Source: Ceratopteris richardii
Lineage: Eukaryota; Streptophyta; Polypodiopsida; Polypodiales; Pteridaceae
DNA: 64,000 nucleotides
Assembly: GCA_020310875.1 (NCBI GenBank)
Contig: CM035407.1
Span: 91,839,132-91,903,131, forward strand
Direction of reading: 5' to 3'
Part shown: positions 1 through 10,071 of the stretch, piece by piece
Position numbering within the stretch: position 1 is the first letter of the stretch
Layout: each line of letters starts with the position of its first letter
Notes under the pieces: model-generated
What the model was told of the DNA's origin: nothing
Databases searched by the model: none
The model's input: only the letters and a program-made list of their open reading frames with translations
Program-made: the position numbers and the translations under genes

Positions 1-181
1 TTATTTCTCCATGAAACTTTATAGGCTGAAACTAGAAGAGTAGAGCTTTCCAACAAGCTATTATATCCATCAAACGGATCTTTAGAACTCAAGTTATGGC
101 TCTCACAAGATGACCCTGTATGACCTTCCAAAACTGGAAATATTACCTGTTTTAGTAAGAGCGCCTGTTTAAAATTAGAAT

Positions 182-482
182 TCGATGCCTAGCATCGACT
201 TGCAACGAGAATTCGATGCCGGGCATCGACTTGGAGTGTTTTTGGCCACTTTTCAGCAGGGATTCGATGCCGGGCATCGACTTCCCGCATAAAGTCTTGA
301 TCTTTTGGACACCAAAACTATAGGTGATTTCATGCACACTTAGAATATGACTTATCAACTGGAATTCGATGCCAGGCATCAAGTTGCTCCAACAACATCA
401 TGTTTTTCGAACACTTCAGTACTGAATGAAAAATATAAAAGAAAATATGACTTATCAACAGAGATTCGATGCCAGGCATCGA
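182..482. repeat. Five copies of a 17-nt palindrome
   Basis: The motif TCGATGCCNGGCATCGA occurs at 182-198, 213-229, 264-280, 366-382 and 466-482. The copies at 213, 264 and 466 are perfect palindromes around one central base; those at 182 and 366 have one mismatch. The last two lie in a roughly 100-bp direct repeat that also shares the flank ATATGACTTATCAAC. All five lie upstream of a TATA-like box near 587. I infer a U3-like regulatory region of an LTR, but no LTR boundary or partner is visible. Confidence 0.85.
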
Positions 483-586
483 ATTGCTTGGAAAACTTGA
501 TCTTTGTAACTCATCACACATTAGGTAATCATGGAGATAATGGAGAGAGGCTCATACACAGAACTTTACTCAGTTCTTCTCATAAC

Positions 587-594
587 TATAAAAA
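587..594 (+). promoter_or_regulatory. TATA-like box in a possible LTR
   Basis: TATAAAAA lies about 100 bp downstream of the last palindrome and is followed by a pyrimidine-rich stretch at 666-716. No coding sequence is recognisable between 1 and 883. The whole stretch reads as LTR-like non-coding DNA. The promoter role is inferred from composition and arrangement only. Confidence 0.35.
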
Positions 595-883
595 CTCAGA
601 AGTTTTACAGATGCTTTCTCACTCAGAGAAGCCCGACTATACTCAGTCATACAAAAAATGAGTTCTTCTCACTTTCTCATTGTCTTCCTTCTTCTTCTCT
701 CTTCTCTCTCTCGTCAGTTGATACAAACTAACTTATATAGATTTTCGTATTCTCGTGATTTTAAAAAACTTCTAGAACTAAAGTGAACTAACTTTACAAA
801 TATGATACATTTGTGAATTTGTCCCTTCACATAGGCATGGGGTTTTCTTCCTAAGATTTGACCTTCAAATATATGTCTAATTA

Positions 884-1687
884 GTGAGTGTTTCTCCAAC
901 AATATCCAAAGTACTTCATAGGTTCAATATGCAGGGTGGAAAGGCATTGAGCACACCTTTACCCAGATATGTGAAATTGCACAAGGATGATTGCCCCAAA
1001 TCAGATGAGGAAAAGGAATTCATGACCAAAATTCCTTATCAGTCTATTGTTAGTAGTCTCATGTATGCTATGGTAGCTACCAAATTAGACATTGCATTTT
1101 CATTGGGATTTGTGAGCATATATATGTCTAATACTGACAAGAAACATTGGGAAGCGGTCAAGATGATTTTAAGATATCTGAGTGGCACTAAGGACAAGTG
1201 TCTATGCTTAGATAGAGGGAAAGCATCCATTATTGGTTACATAGATTCTGACTATGCTAGTTGTATAGACAATTGTAAGTCTACATCAAGGTACATTTTT
1301 CATTTTGATGGAGGTGCTATCTCTTGGAGATCTCATCTTCAAGAATGTACAACTGTTTCCACCACAGAGGTAGAGTATGTTGCAACAAGTGAGGCATGTA
1401 AGGAAGCATTGTGGCTTTCTCTTCTTGCTTGTGATATGGATTTACCTCACCATGTACCTTGTTTGCTCAGTGATAGTCAGAGTGCCATTGAATTGGCTAA
1501 GAATCCGTTCTGTCATGCGAAGACCAAGCACATTGAGATGAGGTATCACTTCATTCAAGATTGCTTAGCCACTGAGTGCATTATTCTTGAGAAGTTTCAC
1601 ACTCGAGATAATGTTGCAGATGTTTTCACTAAAGCTCTACCACAGGATAGCTTTCGACACAATTGTCACTTGATGGGGGTTACTTGA
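884..1687 (+). pseudogene. Ty1/copia RT C-terminus and RNase H remnant
   Basis: This open stretch holds the last part of a copia polyprotein. It starts inside the RT connection region; YQSIVSSLMYA and the block around LRYLSGTKD are the usual copia markers. RNase H follows, with acidic residues at GYIDSDYAS (D121/D123), STTEVEY and DSQSAIEL, then the TKHIEMRYHFI and DVFTKAL blocks that end copia pol. Gag, protease, integrase and the RT catalytic core are missing, and the first codon is GTG just after an in-frame stop, so this is a 5'-truncated fragment rather than a gene. A probable 3' LTR follows 147 bp downstream. The region 1688-1834 looks like 3' untranslated sequence. Confidence 0.85.
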
Positions 1688-1834
1688 TTCATGATCTTAC
1701 ACAGTCACTTGTATACTGTGTAACATGCCCATCAGGTGGGAGGTATAGTTTGTATACTATCACTCAGGTATTCTTTATCATTCATTATTTTTCTCCCATA
1801 GTTACTTTGGTCATATTTGCCTTTAGTGGGAGAT

Positions 1835-2114
1835 TGTTACCGTTAGTGTCCATGTGAAAGGTCAAATAGCCACTGGATACTTCTTTGTATATGTTCTTTA
1901 ATAAAACATACAGTGGCCTGATCAGTCATAGACTGTAAGTTGAACCGCATTTTGTAAGACCTAAGAAGTTTGTCTTCATGCTCCCTATGTACTGTGTTTT
2001 TTTGCGTATTCTGCAGTCTCTGTGCAGAGTACCGTGTGCGACCTTAGGAGCTTAGTTTTCTACTCCGAGGATATCGTCGTGTAGATCACCAAAAGGAGAG
2101 CACACTGTGGTGCA
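1835..2114 (+). repeat. Probable 3' LTR of the copia remnant
   Basis: A purine-rich tract (AGTGGGAGAT, 1825-1834) directly precedes TGTTACCG, the usual polypurine tract plus LTR start of plant copia elements. An AATAAA signal lies near 1902. The proposed end at TGCA, 2114, is only the last TG..CA-compatible point before chromovirus sequence begins, so the right boundary is uncertain. No 5' LTR partner is found. Confidence 0.5.
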
Positions 2115-3543
2115 TCGCCATCGAAATACTTCAATGATTCTTACTTATGCATTTGATTTATATTTTTCACAAATATGGAATGCTTTTAATAATTCTAAAA
2201 CATTTAGTGAGGATCTTTACACTTTTCATAACGAATTCTTGTATTTCCAACACAAGTTATGCATCACACAAGGTTTTAAAGAATTTGTTATGAAAGAGAT
2301 GCATGAACCACCGTATATGGTTCATAGGGGCACAAAAAGGACTATTTATACATGTAAAGAATTTGGCCAAATATGGAAAAGGATATTGCACAATATGTTT
2401 TCCATTGCATTGTGTGTCAACATGTGAAATGACATCATGGTAAAGCATTTGGATTATTAATGTCAGTTCCCATACCCAACAGACCATGGGAATAAATTTC
2501 TATGGATTTTACTACTGGTCTTCCTACAATTTCATCTCATAATGATATGATTTGGACAATTGATACATTTAGTAAATAAGCATATTTCATTCCTTGTAAA
2601 AAGTCTCTTCCTGCACCTCAAGTTGCTAAGTCATTTATTAAATGTATTTTTCCACATCATGGTTTTCCAAAAATTATTCTTTGAGATCGAGATGTTTGTT
2701 TTTGTAATCACTTTTGGATTGCATTATTTCAAAATTTAGGCTCTAAAATTGACTTTAGCACTACATTTCATCCTGAAAGTAATGGACGAAGTGAAGCTAT
2801 GAATAGTAATATTTTAGATCTATTACTTTGTTATTTTTTAGATAATCCAAGTAATTGGGATGGCAAAATTCCTTTATTATAGTTTGCATATAATAACACA
2901 ACACATACCACTATAGGACGTGCACCGTATGAAATTGTTTATGGTAAAAAGCTTCCCACTCCTATGACTCTCCTCAAACTGATATACCTATGGTTGATAC
3001 TTTTGCACAAGTAATATTTCTACATTTCATGAGATTCATGAGCACATTAAAAAGAGTCAAGAACATTACATGCATAATGTTAATAAGAAACAAGTAGCTA
3101 AACAGTTTAATGAAAATGAATTTGTATGGTTACAAATAATTAAAAAACCTTTGAAAAATATTTCACAACATCCTAATATTAAACTTGCACCACATTATTA
3201 TGGAACTTTTTGTATTATTCAAAAAATTAATGAAAATGCTTTTATATTAGAAATCCTTCTCATTGGAATATACATAATTCTTTTCATATTAGTTTAATGA
3301 AATCTTTTAAAGGAACTTACCACTCCCTCTTATTTTAGATGATCCTCCATTACTTCAAGAGGATGCTAAAATTTTAGCTCTAGAGAAAACACTTGATTAT
3401 GATGTTACTAATACATGCACAGGTAACCAATATCATAGATATTTAGTTAAATATAAAAATCACTCTTTCGAAGTATCTCAATGGATTCATAAAACATCAT
3501 TAACTCCACACTATGATCATTTGATTTCTACATATCATTCATA
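2115..3543 (+). pseudogene. Chromovirus (Ty3/gypsy) integrase-chromodomain remnant
   Basis: Pieces in shifting frames give a gypsy integrase followed by a chromodomain. From 2220 there is the N-terminal zinc-binding region (LCITQGFKEFVMKEMHEPPYM), then the catalytic core in broken frames (FITGLPTI-like at about 2510, TTFHPESNG at about 2765, YNNTTHTTIGRAPYE at about 2890), then the C-terminal part at 3070-3297. Near 3360-3540 a chromodomain reads as LDYDVTN, YLVKYKNHSFE and QWIHKTSLTPHYD. Several stops and frameshifts make it non-functional. RT and RNase H are absent. In living elements the chromodomain targets integration to marked chromatin. The left end abuts the copia LTR. Confidence 0.8.
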
Positions 3544-3691
3544 GTCACATTAAATTCTAGTTTTCCAATTCCATGCATATGTTTTTACATGGAACATGCT
3601 TATGGTTGTTCAATGATGGGACATGTGACTCGCCATCCATGTCCATTTTATTCTTATCAATTGATGTTAGTTGCTTGTCAACTGGGAGGCA

Positions 3692-4175
3692 TGTTATAGT
3701 TTATGGAATAATGGAATGTTATATGGATTTTAATGTCTTGTGGGTTTTAGTGTGCTTTGTGTTTTGATTTAGCAGGTGAAGACTCATGAGGGTGTGAATG
3801 TGCATGGACTTATTCATATTTTTTTGAAGATATTTAGAAGATAGTATTTTAGTTATTTTGTGTAAAAATAATAGATTGCTTTAGAAAACAACATTCTTGT
3901 AAAAATAGTAGATCGCTTGAAAAGTCACAATTTTGTAAATGGAGCATATTTTCATAAATGCACACTTTTTGAAGTGTCGCTCTCCTATATCTTCTATTCA
4001 GGATGTAATGAAAAATACATATAAATACACATGCTCTAATAGACCCATCCATCAGAGTATGTGGGGGGTGATTGTACCCAATCTGGTGTCAAGTCTCTTG
4101 TCTCTTTCTATTCTTTGAGTACTTTTGTGAGATTTCGTTTCTATGCTATCCTCTACATATGTGCACATGCAGCGT
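3692..4175 (+). repeat. Probable chromovirus 3' LTR
   Basis: ACTGGGAGGC (3681-3690) could be a weak polypurine tract before TGTTATAG at 3692. A good TATA box, TATAAATA, lies at 4020-4027, where a U3/R promoter would sit about 330 bp into an LTR. The 3' boundary (CACATGCA near 4175) is a guess. No second copy is in the window. Confidence 0.4.
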
Positions 4176-4702
4176 TTGATCAACAGACATGCTTAGGATA
4201 GCCAGGCTAGCATAGGTTTTGTCAGCATTGGGGAGTCTGATGTACGAGTTTTTATGCTCCAGAGTAGACATTGTAGTGTTTATTGGATCATTTGCACTTG
4301 GATTTGTCATTCACTCGATGATCAAAATAGCATTGATATGGGTTGAGATTCGGACTCATCTTATATATTATTGTATATTCCTACATCATTCTTTGTATGT
4401 ATTACCATTTATGGTCACATTGGCCCTTAAGTGGGATATTTTTGGGGATGTAAAGGGCATGTGACCTTACCCCTATATTCATATATATACATCATTTATG
4501 TAGCATTGCCTCTAGACAGATCATTATGTGAGTTTTGAGGCTCCCACACATGTGTGTGCATATCTCCTCTTCTCTCTCTCTCCCTTCATGTCCTCCTTGC
4601 TTCTCTTGTTAAGCCCACCAAAGCCCTTTTATGGGCTCACACATGAGCACTATGTGGCACCCATGTATGAAGACATGTGGGGCGGCTCACTTGTCTATGG
4701 TA

Positions 4703-4758
<56 letters not shown>
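4703..4758. repeat. (AG)n microsatellite
   Basis: About 56 bp of nearly pure AG dinucleotides with one interruption. The Arg-Glu-rich open frame across it is a by-product. Confidence 0.95.
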
Positions 4759-4761
<3 letters not shown>

Positions 4762-5260
4762 TTAGAATGGGTAGTATGCATTGGGTACTATTGGATTGAT
4801 TGATTTTTTTTTCTTATTTTTGTGGACAACATCTAGCAACATTCAAAGTCAATGATACCCTCCTAAGATAATGAGAACAAGAGGCTTTTTAGCATAAAAT
4901 GACTTTTTAGCATCCGAAACTCTTAATGATGAAATCAAGAGATGGTGACCCATTGATGATCATGAAGAGTTGGAGGTGGAACTTTGGTCGATCTCAAAGG
5001 GATGAAGAAGGGAAACTAATGGAGAGGGTTGGAATTACAAGGGGATTATCCATTTTGCAAACTCTAAACTTAGAGTTGATCGAGTGAAAAAGCTGATCCT
5101 TTTTGCAAAAAAGGAATGACGTCAAGATGGGGAAAAAATCATCCGACAAAGTGGCTATATCTTGGGCGCTCAATTTGGAAAAGTGAGGACCATCAAGTGT
5201 TTTAATATCTCTAAAATTAGAGAATTTAGGGTATAAAAGGGGTGGACCAATCATTGAAAG

Positions 5261-5320
5261 GTTTACAACAATACTAATCCGATTACAACAATACAAATCC
5301 AATTACAACAATACTAATAT
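5261..5320. repeat. Three tandem copies of a 20-bp unit
   Basis: Units at 5261-5280, 5281-5300 and 5301-5320 share the core TTACAACAATACTAATCC with one or two changes each. No function is suggested. Confidence 0.85.
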
Positions 5321-6379
5321 TTAGACTCTGTCATATTTATGTTGGGGACATCTTTCCTTCAATTGTATCGACATCTAAGGCTTGATCATGGCGGCTACAA
5401 CATAGACTGTTGAATTGAAGGTTGGAGATTTTTTTTTTCATAGTCCAGAGTTTGTGTGTTGCTGTTGTTTACATTTTCATCATAAAAACATATACATAAC
5501 TTTGTTTCATTGTATATGCAAGTATGATCTAGACAAATTTTGGCACATCTGTGTTTGAGATGATGTACATATGATCATCATAAAGATGTTTTTTCTTCGG
5601 AATTTTCTATGATATAGAGGGTATTCGATCCAAACAGAATTTAGGTACATTTTCATGAACATTTTGCGACCATCTGGGTGTTGGAGAAAAGGAATTGAAG
5701 TCAGATGGAGCCATGTATGGGTTCGATTCCAGTCTTGAGCATGTTTCATTGATATATATGAAATGTTTGTCATGATTTTTTTCAGGTTTCCTATCATAAT
5801 TGTGATATTGAGCATGTATAATATGTGTACAGTAATCTGTTGTGCAGAGAGCATTGGATAATGATTATTTTAAAGATGATCTTAGGTGTAAATATAGTTG
5901 TCTTTAAGGTCTTTGATAATCGCTTTACATATATGCTAACATATAATTCTTGCACTTCTTCTCTTTAATGTATATTACACAAAAAGTGGATTTGTTTTAA
6001 AAAGGATGTTGTGTAGTTCACGAGCCATTTGTTTACTCTTCTGTAAAAAAATCATGCAGAACAATAACCCAATTGGAATAGAAATTGAAATCTACATATT
6101 GGTCACCAACTTAGTTCGTGGGAAAAAGAGAATTTGATTTCTATTAATGACAGTTGAATTGCAAACTTGACAAAATGAAGGTTAAAAATTCTATTTTGCG
6201 AACTGTATATACTGTCTGTGGTTAAGTTCCAAATCTATTTAAACTCTTTCATCAAATTTTTGTTAGTAAAACAATCATGATAACAACTTGTTCTGCACTA
6301 ATGATAACAACTTGCTTGATATGCAATTTCCTTTGATCAAAATATATCAAGATGTGTTTGAACTAAACAAGGTCTAATG

Positions 6380-7403
6380 TGTTGGTGCAGACCAATCACC
6401 AATTGAAGGCTTGGAAGGATAAAGAGTGAAGGAAGGATCAACTTTTGAAGCTTGGAAGAAAGACATATTCAGAGGATAAAAGAAGTGTACACATATGTAC
6501 ATTAGTATAGTCATAGGTGACTTAGATCTTTTGTCTGAGTAAGAATCTTGTACAAATTATCTATAAATACTTTGAGAAAAGTCGGGGCATGTATGAGAGC
6601 ATATGTAGAAGCCAAGATTGAGGAAGTTAGATGTCATGAGATAGAGAAAAGTTAGTTGAGTTAGCTCTCATCACTCAGTTGTATTTTTCTGAGTTAATGA
6701 AGAAATATTGCACCCGATCTTTTCGTGTCTGCTCCTTCTGTGTTTGATCAATTGAGAAATCCTTTTGAGGATATCTAAGTTGTTAGTTAATGAGCCTGTG
6801 ACCTGAATTTCAGAGTCTAATTGTAAACAGGCTAGGAGAATTGTTAGTAGGAACATTCATATGTGTTGAGTGTCTACAGTTCTCTGAAACAGGCGCAAAT
6901 TTCGAGTTTAATCTTTTGGTCAGTTCTCACTCCATAGTTTAAAGTTTTGTGCAAGCAAGCACTTAATCTTTAAGTTGGAAGGTGATCTACTCGTGGCTAG
7001 AAGCATTTGGTAAAACGGGTCTGATATTGTGAGAACCAAAGTTAAGAAGTTAGGGGTGTCTAAATCGACTTCTCAGAAGTACAGATTCAGACATAGGTAA
7101 CTTGTGAAATCAATTTCTCAAGTTATACTAAAGCTTTTGAAGTAATTCAACTTGAAGGTGATGCGCAATCTCTAGGAGATGATTCGTACAAAGTTTCATC
7201 AAAAACTTTACACATTTGATAAGTCAATGTGAAGAAATTCTGCAGCAGACTTTTCTGTGTTTCATCTTCTTCACATATTTTCTCAGATTTGATAATTTGG
7301 AGATTGGACCTCTAATTTAGTGAAGGTTTTGACTTACTCTTGATATAGAGGTGTTCTAAATTCAAGAGTAGGTTGTTCTTTTGGAGATTAACACTCTCCA
7401 TCA
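6380..7403 (+). repeat. 5' LTR of copia element A
   Basis: 1024 bp, matching the 3' LTR at 11803-12826. TATAAATA at 6562-6569 is the probable core promoter. It ends CTCCATCA and is followed after one base by the primer-binding site. Confidence 0.97.
6562..6569 (+). promoter_or_regulatory. TATA box of copia A 5' LTR
   Basis: TATAAATA lies 182 bp inside the LTR in a CTATAAATAC context. The same octamer is kept in the 3' LTR at 11985-11992, and the related element B has a TATAAAT at the equivalent place. Confidence 0.6.
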
Positions 7404-7404
7404 G

Positions 7405-7416
7405 TGGTATCAGAGC
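7405..7416 (+). other. Primer-binding site, initiator tRNA-Met
   Basis: TGGTATCAGAGC, one base after the LTR, is the classic plant copia primer site complementary to the 3' end of initiator tRNA-Met. Confidence 0.93.
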
Positions 7417-7626
7417 AGGAGACATCAAAATCAAGGAAAGGAAGGTCCCGACTGCTGCAGATTCAAGAAGTTCAACATTTGAAGAACTAAGAAGTGAAAG
7501 CTTGGAGTCAAAAGCCTGAGGAGAAGACTACTCGACATTAAGAAAGGCAAAAGGAGTCTAATTCGAAGTAAAGGTACATATATTGTTTGTAAAGTTTGAA
7601 GATTTCAATATACAGGTGGATACAAG

Positions 7627-10044
7627 ATGGGAGATGCTCTACAGATAGAGAAATTGGATAGGGAAAACTATCCTGCATGGTCAATGAGGATGGAAGCTCA
7701 TCTTATGAGCAAAGATTTAATTGGTTACATCACAGGAGAAGAAGAGAAGCCAGAGTTCAGAGATCCTAGTGTTCCAACTAGGGAAGAGTTAGCAGATCTG
7801 AAAAATTGGATGAAGAAAGATGCTCAAGCTAGGAGCATTATCTACATGGGAGTCAATGATTACTTGTTACCTCATATTAGAGGTCTTGAAAGTGCTACTG
7901 ACATATGGAATGCTTTGGAAGAGCATTTCCAAAACACTACAAAGTCAAGAAAGGCATCCTTATGGGCAGAGTTTACTACCTTCAAGAAGAAGGCCTCTCA
8001 ATCCATCTCAGACTATGTAACAAGGATGAAAGATATTGCAGATGCTTTAGGAGCTGTTGATGAAGACATTGAGGAAGATAAGTTGGTAAGGCAAATCCTT
8101 ACAGGGTTGAGAGGTGATGACAAATGGAAGCCATTTATTTTGTCTACAGAACTATCACTTGACCATTTCACTCCTGATTTAAATCAATTGTTAGGTCATA
8201 TGCTAACATTTGAGCAGGATGTTAAAGGAGATGGTGACAAGAGTACAGGACATGCAATGTACTCAAAGGACAAGAAGAAGAATAGCAAAGGAAAACAACA
8301 AGCAGGTGAAGATGAAGGAACAACTACTCAAGCCAACTTCCTAAGAGGAAAAGGAGGTGGCAAAGGTAGAGGAAGAGGCAGGAACAATAAAGATGGAGGT
8401 AAAGCTTGCTGGATTTGTGGTAAGACAAATCACTTAGCTAATGATTGTTGGCATAATAATCAGAATAATGGTGGATACAATCAAAATTATAATTCAAGAG
8501 GAAGAGGTGGCAGAAATCAAAGAGGTAATTACAGAGGTAGAGGTGGAAGGAATTACTTTGGAAGAAATGCAGGTAGAGGATTCCAAAGTCAACAATACAA
8601 CAACATCTACTACAATTATGCTTCAGATCAAAAGGAAGATTCAACATTGATAATGAATGCAACTTGTGAAAGGCAGAGTGAAGATCAAAGAGTCTTCTAC
8701 ATTGACTCAGGGTGTAGCAATCACCTGAGTGGTAACATATCTTTGATGACTGATTTGGAAAGTAAAGTTTTTAATCATGTTGTTCAAACAGGTGACAACA
8801 CAAAGCACAATGTGAAGTCAATTGGATCAGTGAAGGCCAAGGATGGAAGCACCTTATTGAGTAAGGTTTTGTATGTTCCTACAATCCCTAAGAATTTGAT
8901 AAGTGTAGGTCAAATTGTTGAAAAGGGATATGAAGTAAGGTTCACTAATGATGGAGTATATGTGGAAGACCCTAGCCAAGGGTATAAACAGATTGTTTCA
9001 GGGAAAAAGGAAGGAAGATTATTTACATTGAAGATTCAAGGCAACATTGGTCATGCTATGTTCACATATGGAGGTCATAAGATCTCTGAGTTAGATCTTT
9101 GGCATAAGAGGCTTGGACATTTCAATGAAAGAGGTATTAAAGATATGGTTAACAATGGTTCAGTGCTTGGATTGCCTAATGTTGCAGGTCAACATATGAC
9201 ATACAAATGTGAGGCATGTCAATTAGGTAAGGCTCATAAACATTCCTATTCCAAGCATGGTTTTATGCACTCAGAGAAGCTTGAGTTGGTACACACAGAT
9301 GTGTGGGGACCATCAAAAGATTTCAGTATAAATGGATCAAGGTATTATGTGATTTATGTTGATGATGCTACTAGGTGGATCACTATCTATGTGATCAAAG
9401 ATAAGTCAGAAGTGTTTAATACATTTAAACACTATCATGCATATGCAGAAAGAATTACAGGTCATAAGTTGAAAAGACTAAGGTCAGATGGAGGGGGAGA
9501 GTATTTTTCAAATGAGTTCAGTGATTACTTATGGAATGCAGGTATAAAAAGGGAAGTTACTTGCAGGTACTCTCCTCAACAAAATGGTGTTGCAGAAAGG
9601 AGAAATAGAACTCTTGTTGAGTTTGCAAGATCCATGATGAAGGAGAAAAATTGCCCTAATTATTTGTGGGCTGAGGCCGTAAATACAGCCACTTACTTGG
9701 TCAATAGGTTACCATGTAAAGCCTTGCAGGGTATGACACCATATGAGGCTTGGTGGGGTAAAAGACCTACCTTGGATCATTGCAGAGTATTTGGGTGTGT
9801 GGCATATGCATATGTGCCATCACAACTAAGACACAAATTGGAACCTAAAGCTGAAAAGTATGTTTTCATTGGCTATGATGACAAGCAGATGGGCTATAGA
9901 TTGTGGAGTCCATCAACAAAGCAATTTATGGTTTCTAAAGATGTTACATTTGATGAACAAAACACTTGGTATGCAGGTACAATCAACATTAATACAGGTG
10001 ATGAAGAAGAAGTGAGTCAAAGAAAAGGTAAATTAAAAGTTTAG
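7627..10044 (+). CDS. Copia A Gag, protease and integrase (first part of gag-pol)
   Basis: An 805-codon reading frame from an ATG 224 bp after the LTR. Residues 1-200 are a plant copia Gag (LDRENYPAWSMRMEAHL, later HFQNTTKSRKASLWAEF). An Arg/Gly-rich basic stretch surrounds a CX2CX4HX4C zinc knuckle at C261 (CWICGKTNHLANDC). The aspartic protease site is DSGCSNH at D360. The integrase zinc region is HKRLGH..CEACQLGKAH, and the catalytic triad is D558 (HTDVWG), D621 (RSDGGGEY) and E657 (NGVAERRNRT), with the usual D-35-E spacing. The frame ends at TAG 10042-10044 in the integrase-RT linker. RT follows in the same frame at 10072, so this is one polyprotein cut by a single stop. Copia B has glutamine at that position. 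Confidence 0.95.
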   Translation: MGDALQIEKLDRENYPAWSMRMEAHLMSKDLIGYITGEEEKPEFRDPSVPTREELADLKNWMKKDAQARSIIYMGVNDYLLPHIRGLESATDIWNALEEHFQNTTKSRKASLWAEFTTFKKKASQSISDYVTRMKDIADALGAVDEDIEEDKLVRQILTGLRGDDKWKPFILSTELSLDHFTPDLNQLLGHMLTFEQDVKGDGDKSTGHAMYSKDKKKNSKGKQQAGEDEGTTTQANFLRGKGGGKGRGRGRNNKDGGKACWICGKTNHLANDCWHNNQNNGGYNQNYNSRGRGGRNQRGNYRGRGGRNYFGRNAGRGFQSQQYNNIYYNYASDQKEDSTLIMNATCERQSEDQRVFYIDSGCSNHLSGNISLMTDLESKVFNHVVQTGDNTKHNVKSIGSVKAKDGSTLLSKVLYVPTIPKNLISVGQIVEKGYEVRFTNDGVYVEDPSQGYKQIVSGKKEGRLFTLKIQGNIGHAMFTYGGHKISELDLWHKRLGHFNERGIKDMVNNGSVLGLPNVAGQHMTYKCEACQLGKAHKHSYSKHGFMHSEKLELVHTDVWGPSKDFSINGSRYYVIYVDDATRWITIYVIKDKSEVFNTFKHYHAYAERITGHKLKRLRSDGGGEYFSNEFSDYLWNAGIKREVTCRYSPQQNGVAERRNRTLVEFARSMMKEKNCPNYLWAEAVNTATYLVNRLPCKALQGMTPYEAWWGKRPTLDHCRVFGCVAYAYVPSQLRHKLEPKAEKYVFIGYDDKQMGYRLWSPSTKQFMVSKDVTFDEQNTWYAGTININTGDEEEVSQRKGKLKV

Positions 10045-10071
10045 ATATTTGATGAGCAAGAGAATAATGAA

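Larger units (their letters stand above)
4176..6374. other. Unassigned region, no recognisable gene
   Basis: I find no protein family, RNA gene or LTR pair here. It holds a GA microsatellite, a small 20-bp tandem repeat and AT-rich DNA. The longest open stretches, about 100 codons on the minus strand near 5000 and 5500, show no recognisable motif. The right end is the target site of copia element A. Confidence 0.6.

Noticed and set aside
4528-4803. 91-codon open frame with an Arg-Glu run
   Set aside because: The run is translation of the AG microsatellite and no family is recognisable.
7820-8020. Small open frames overlapping copia A gag-pol in other frames
   Set aside because: They are shadows of the gag-pol frame with no motif of their own; the same holds for those opposite gypsy 2 pol.
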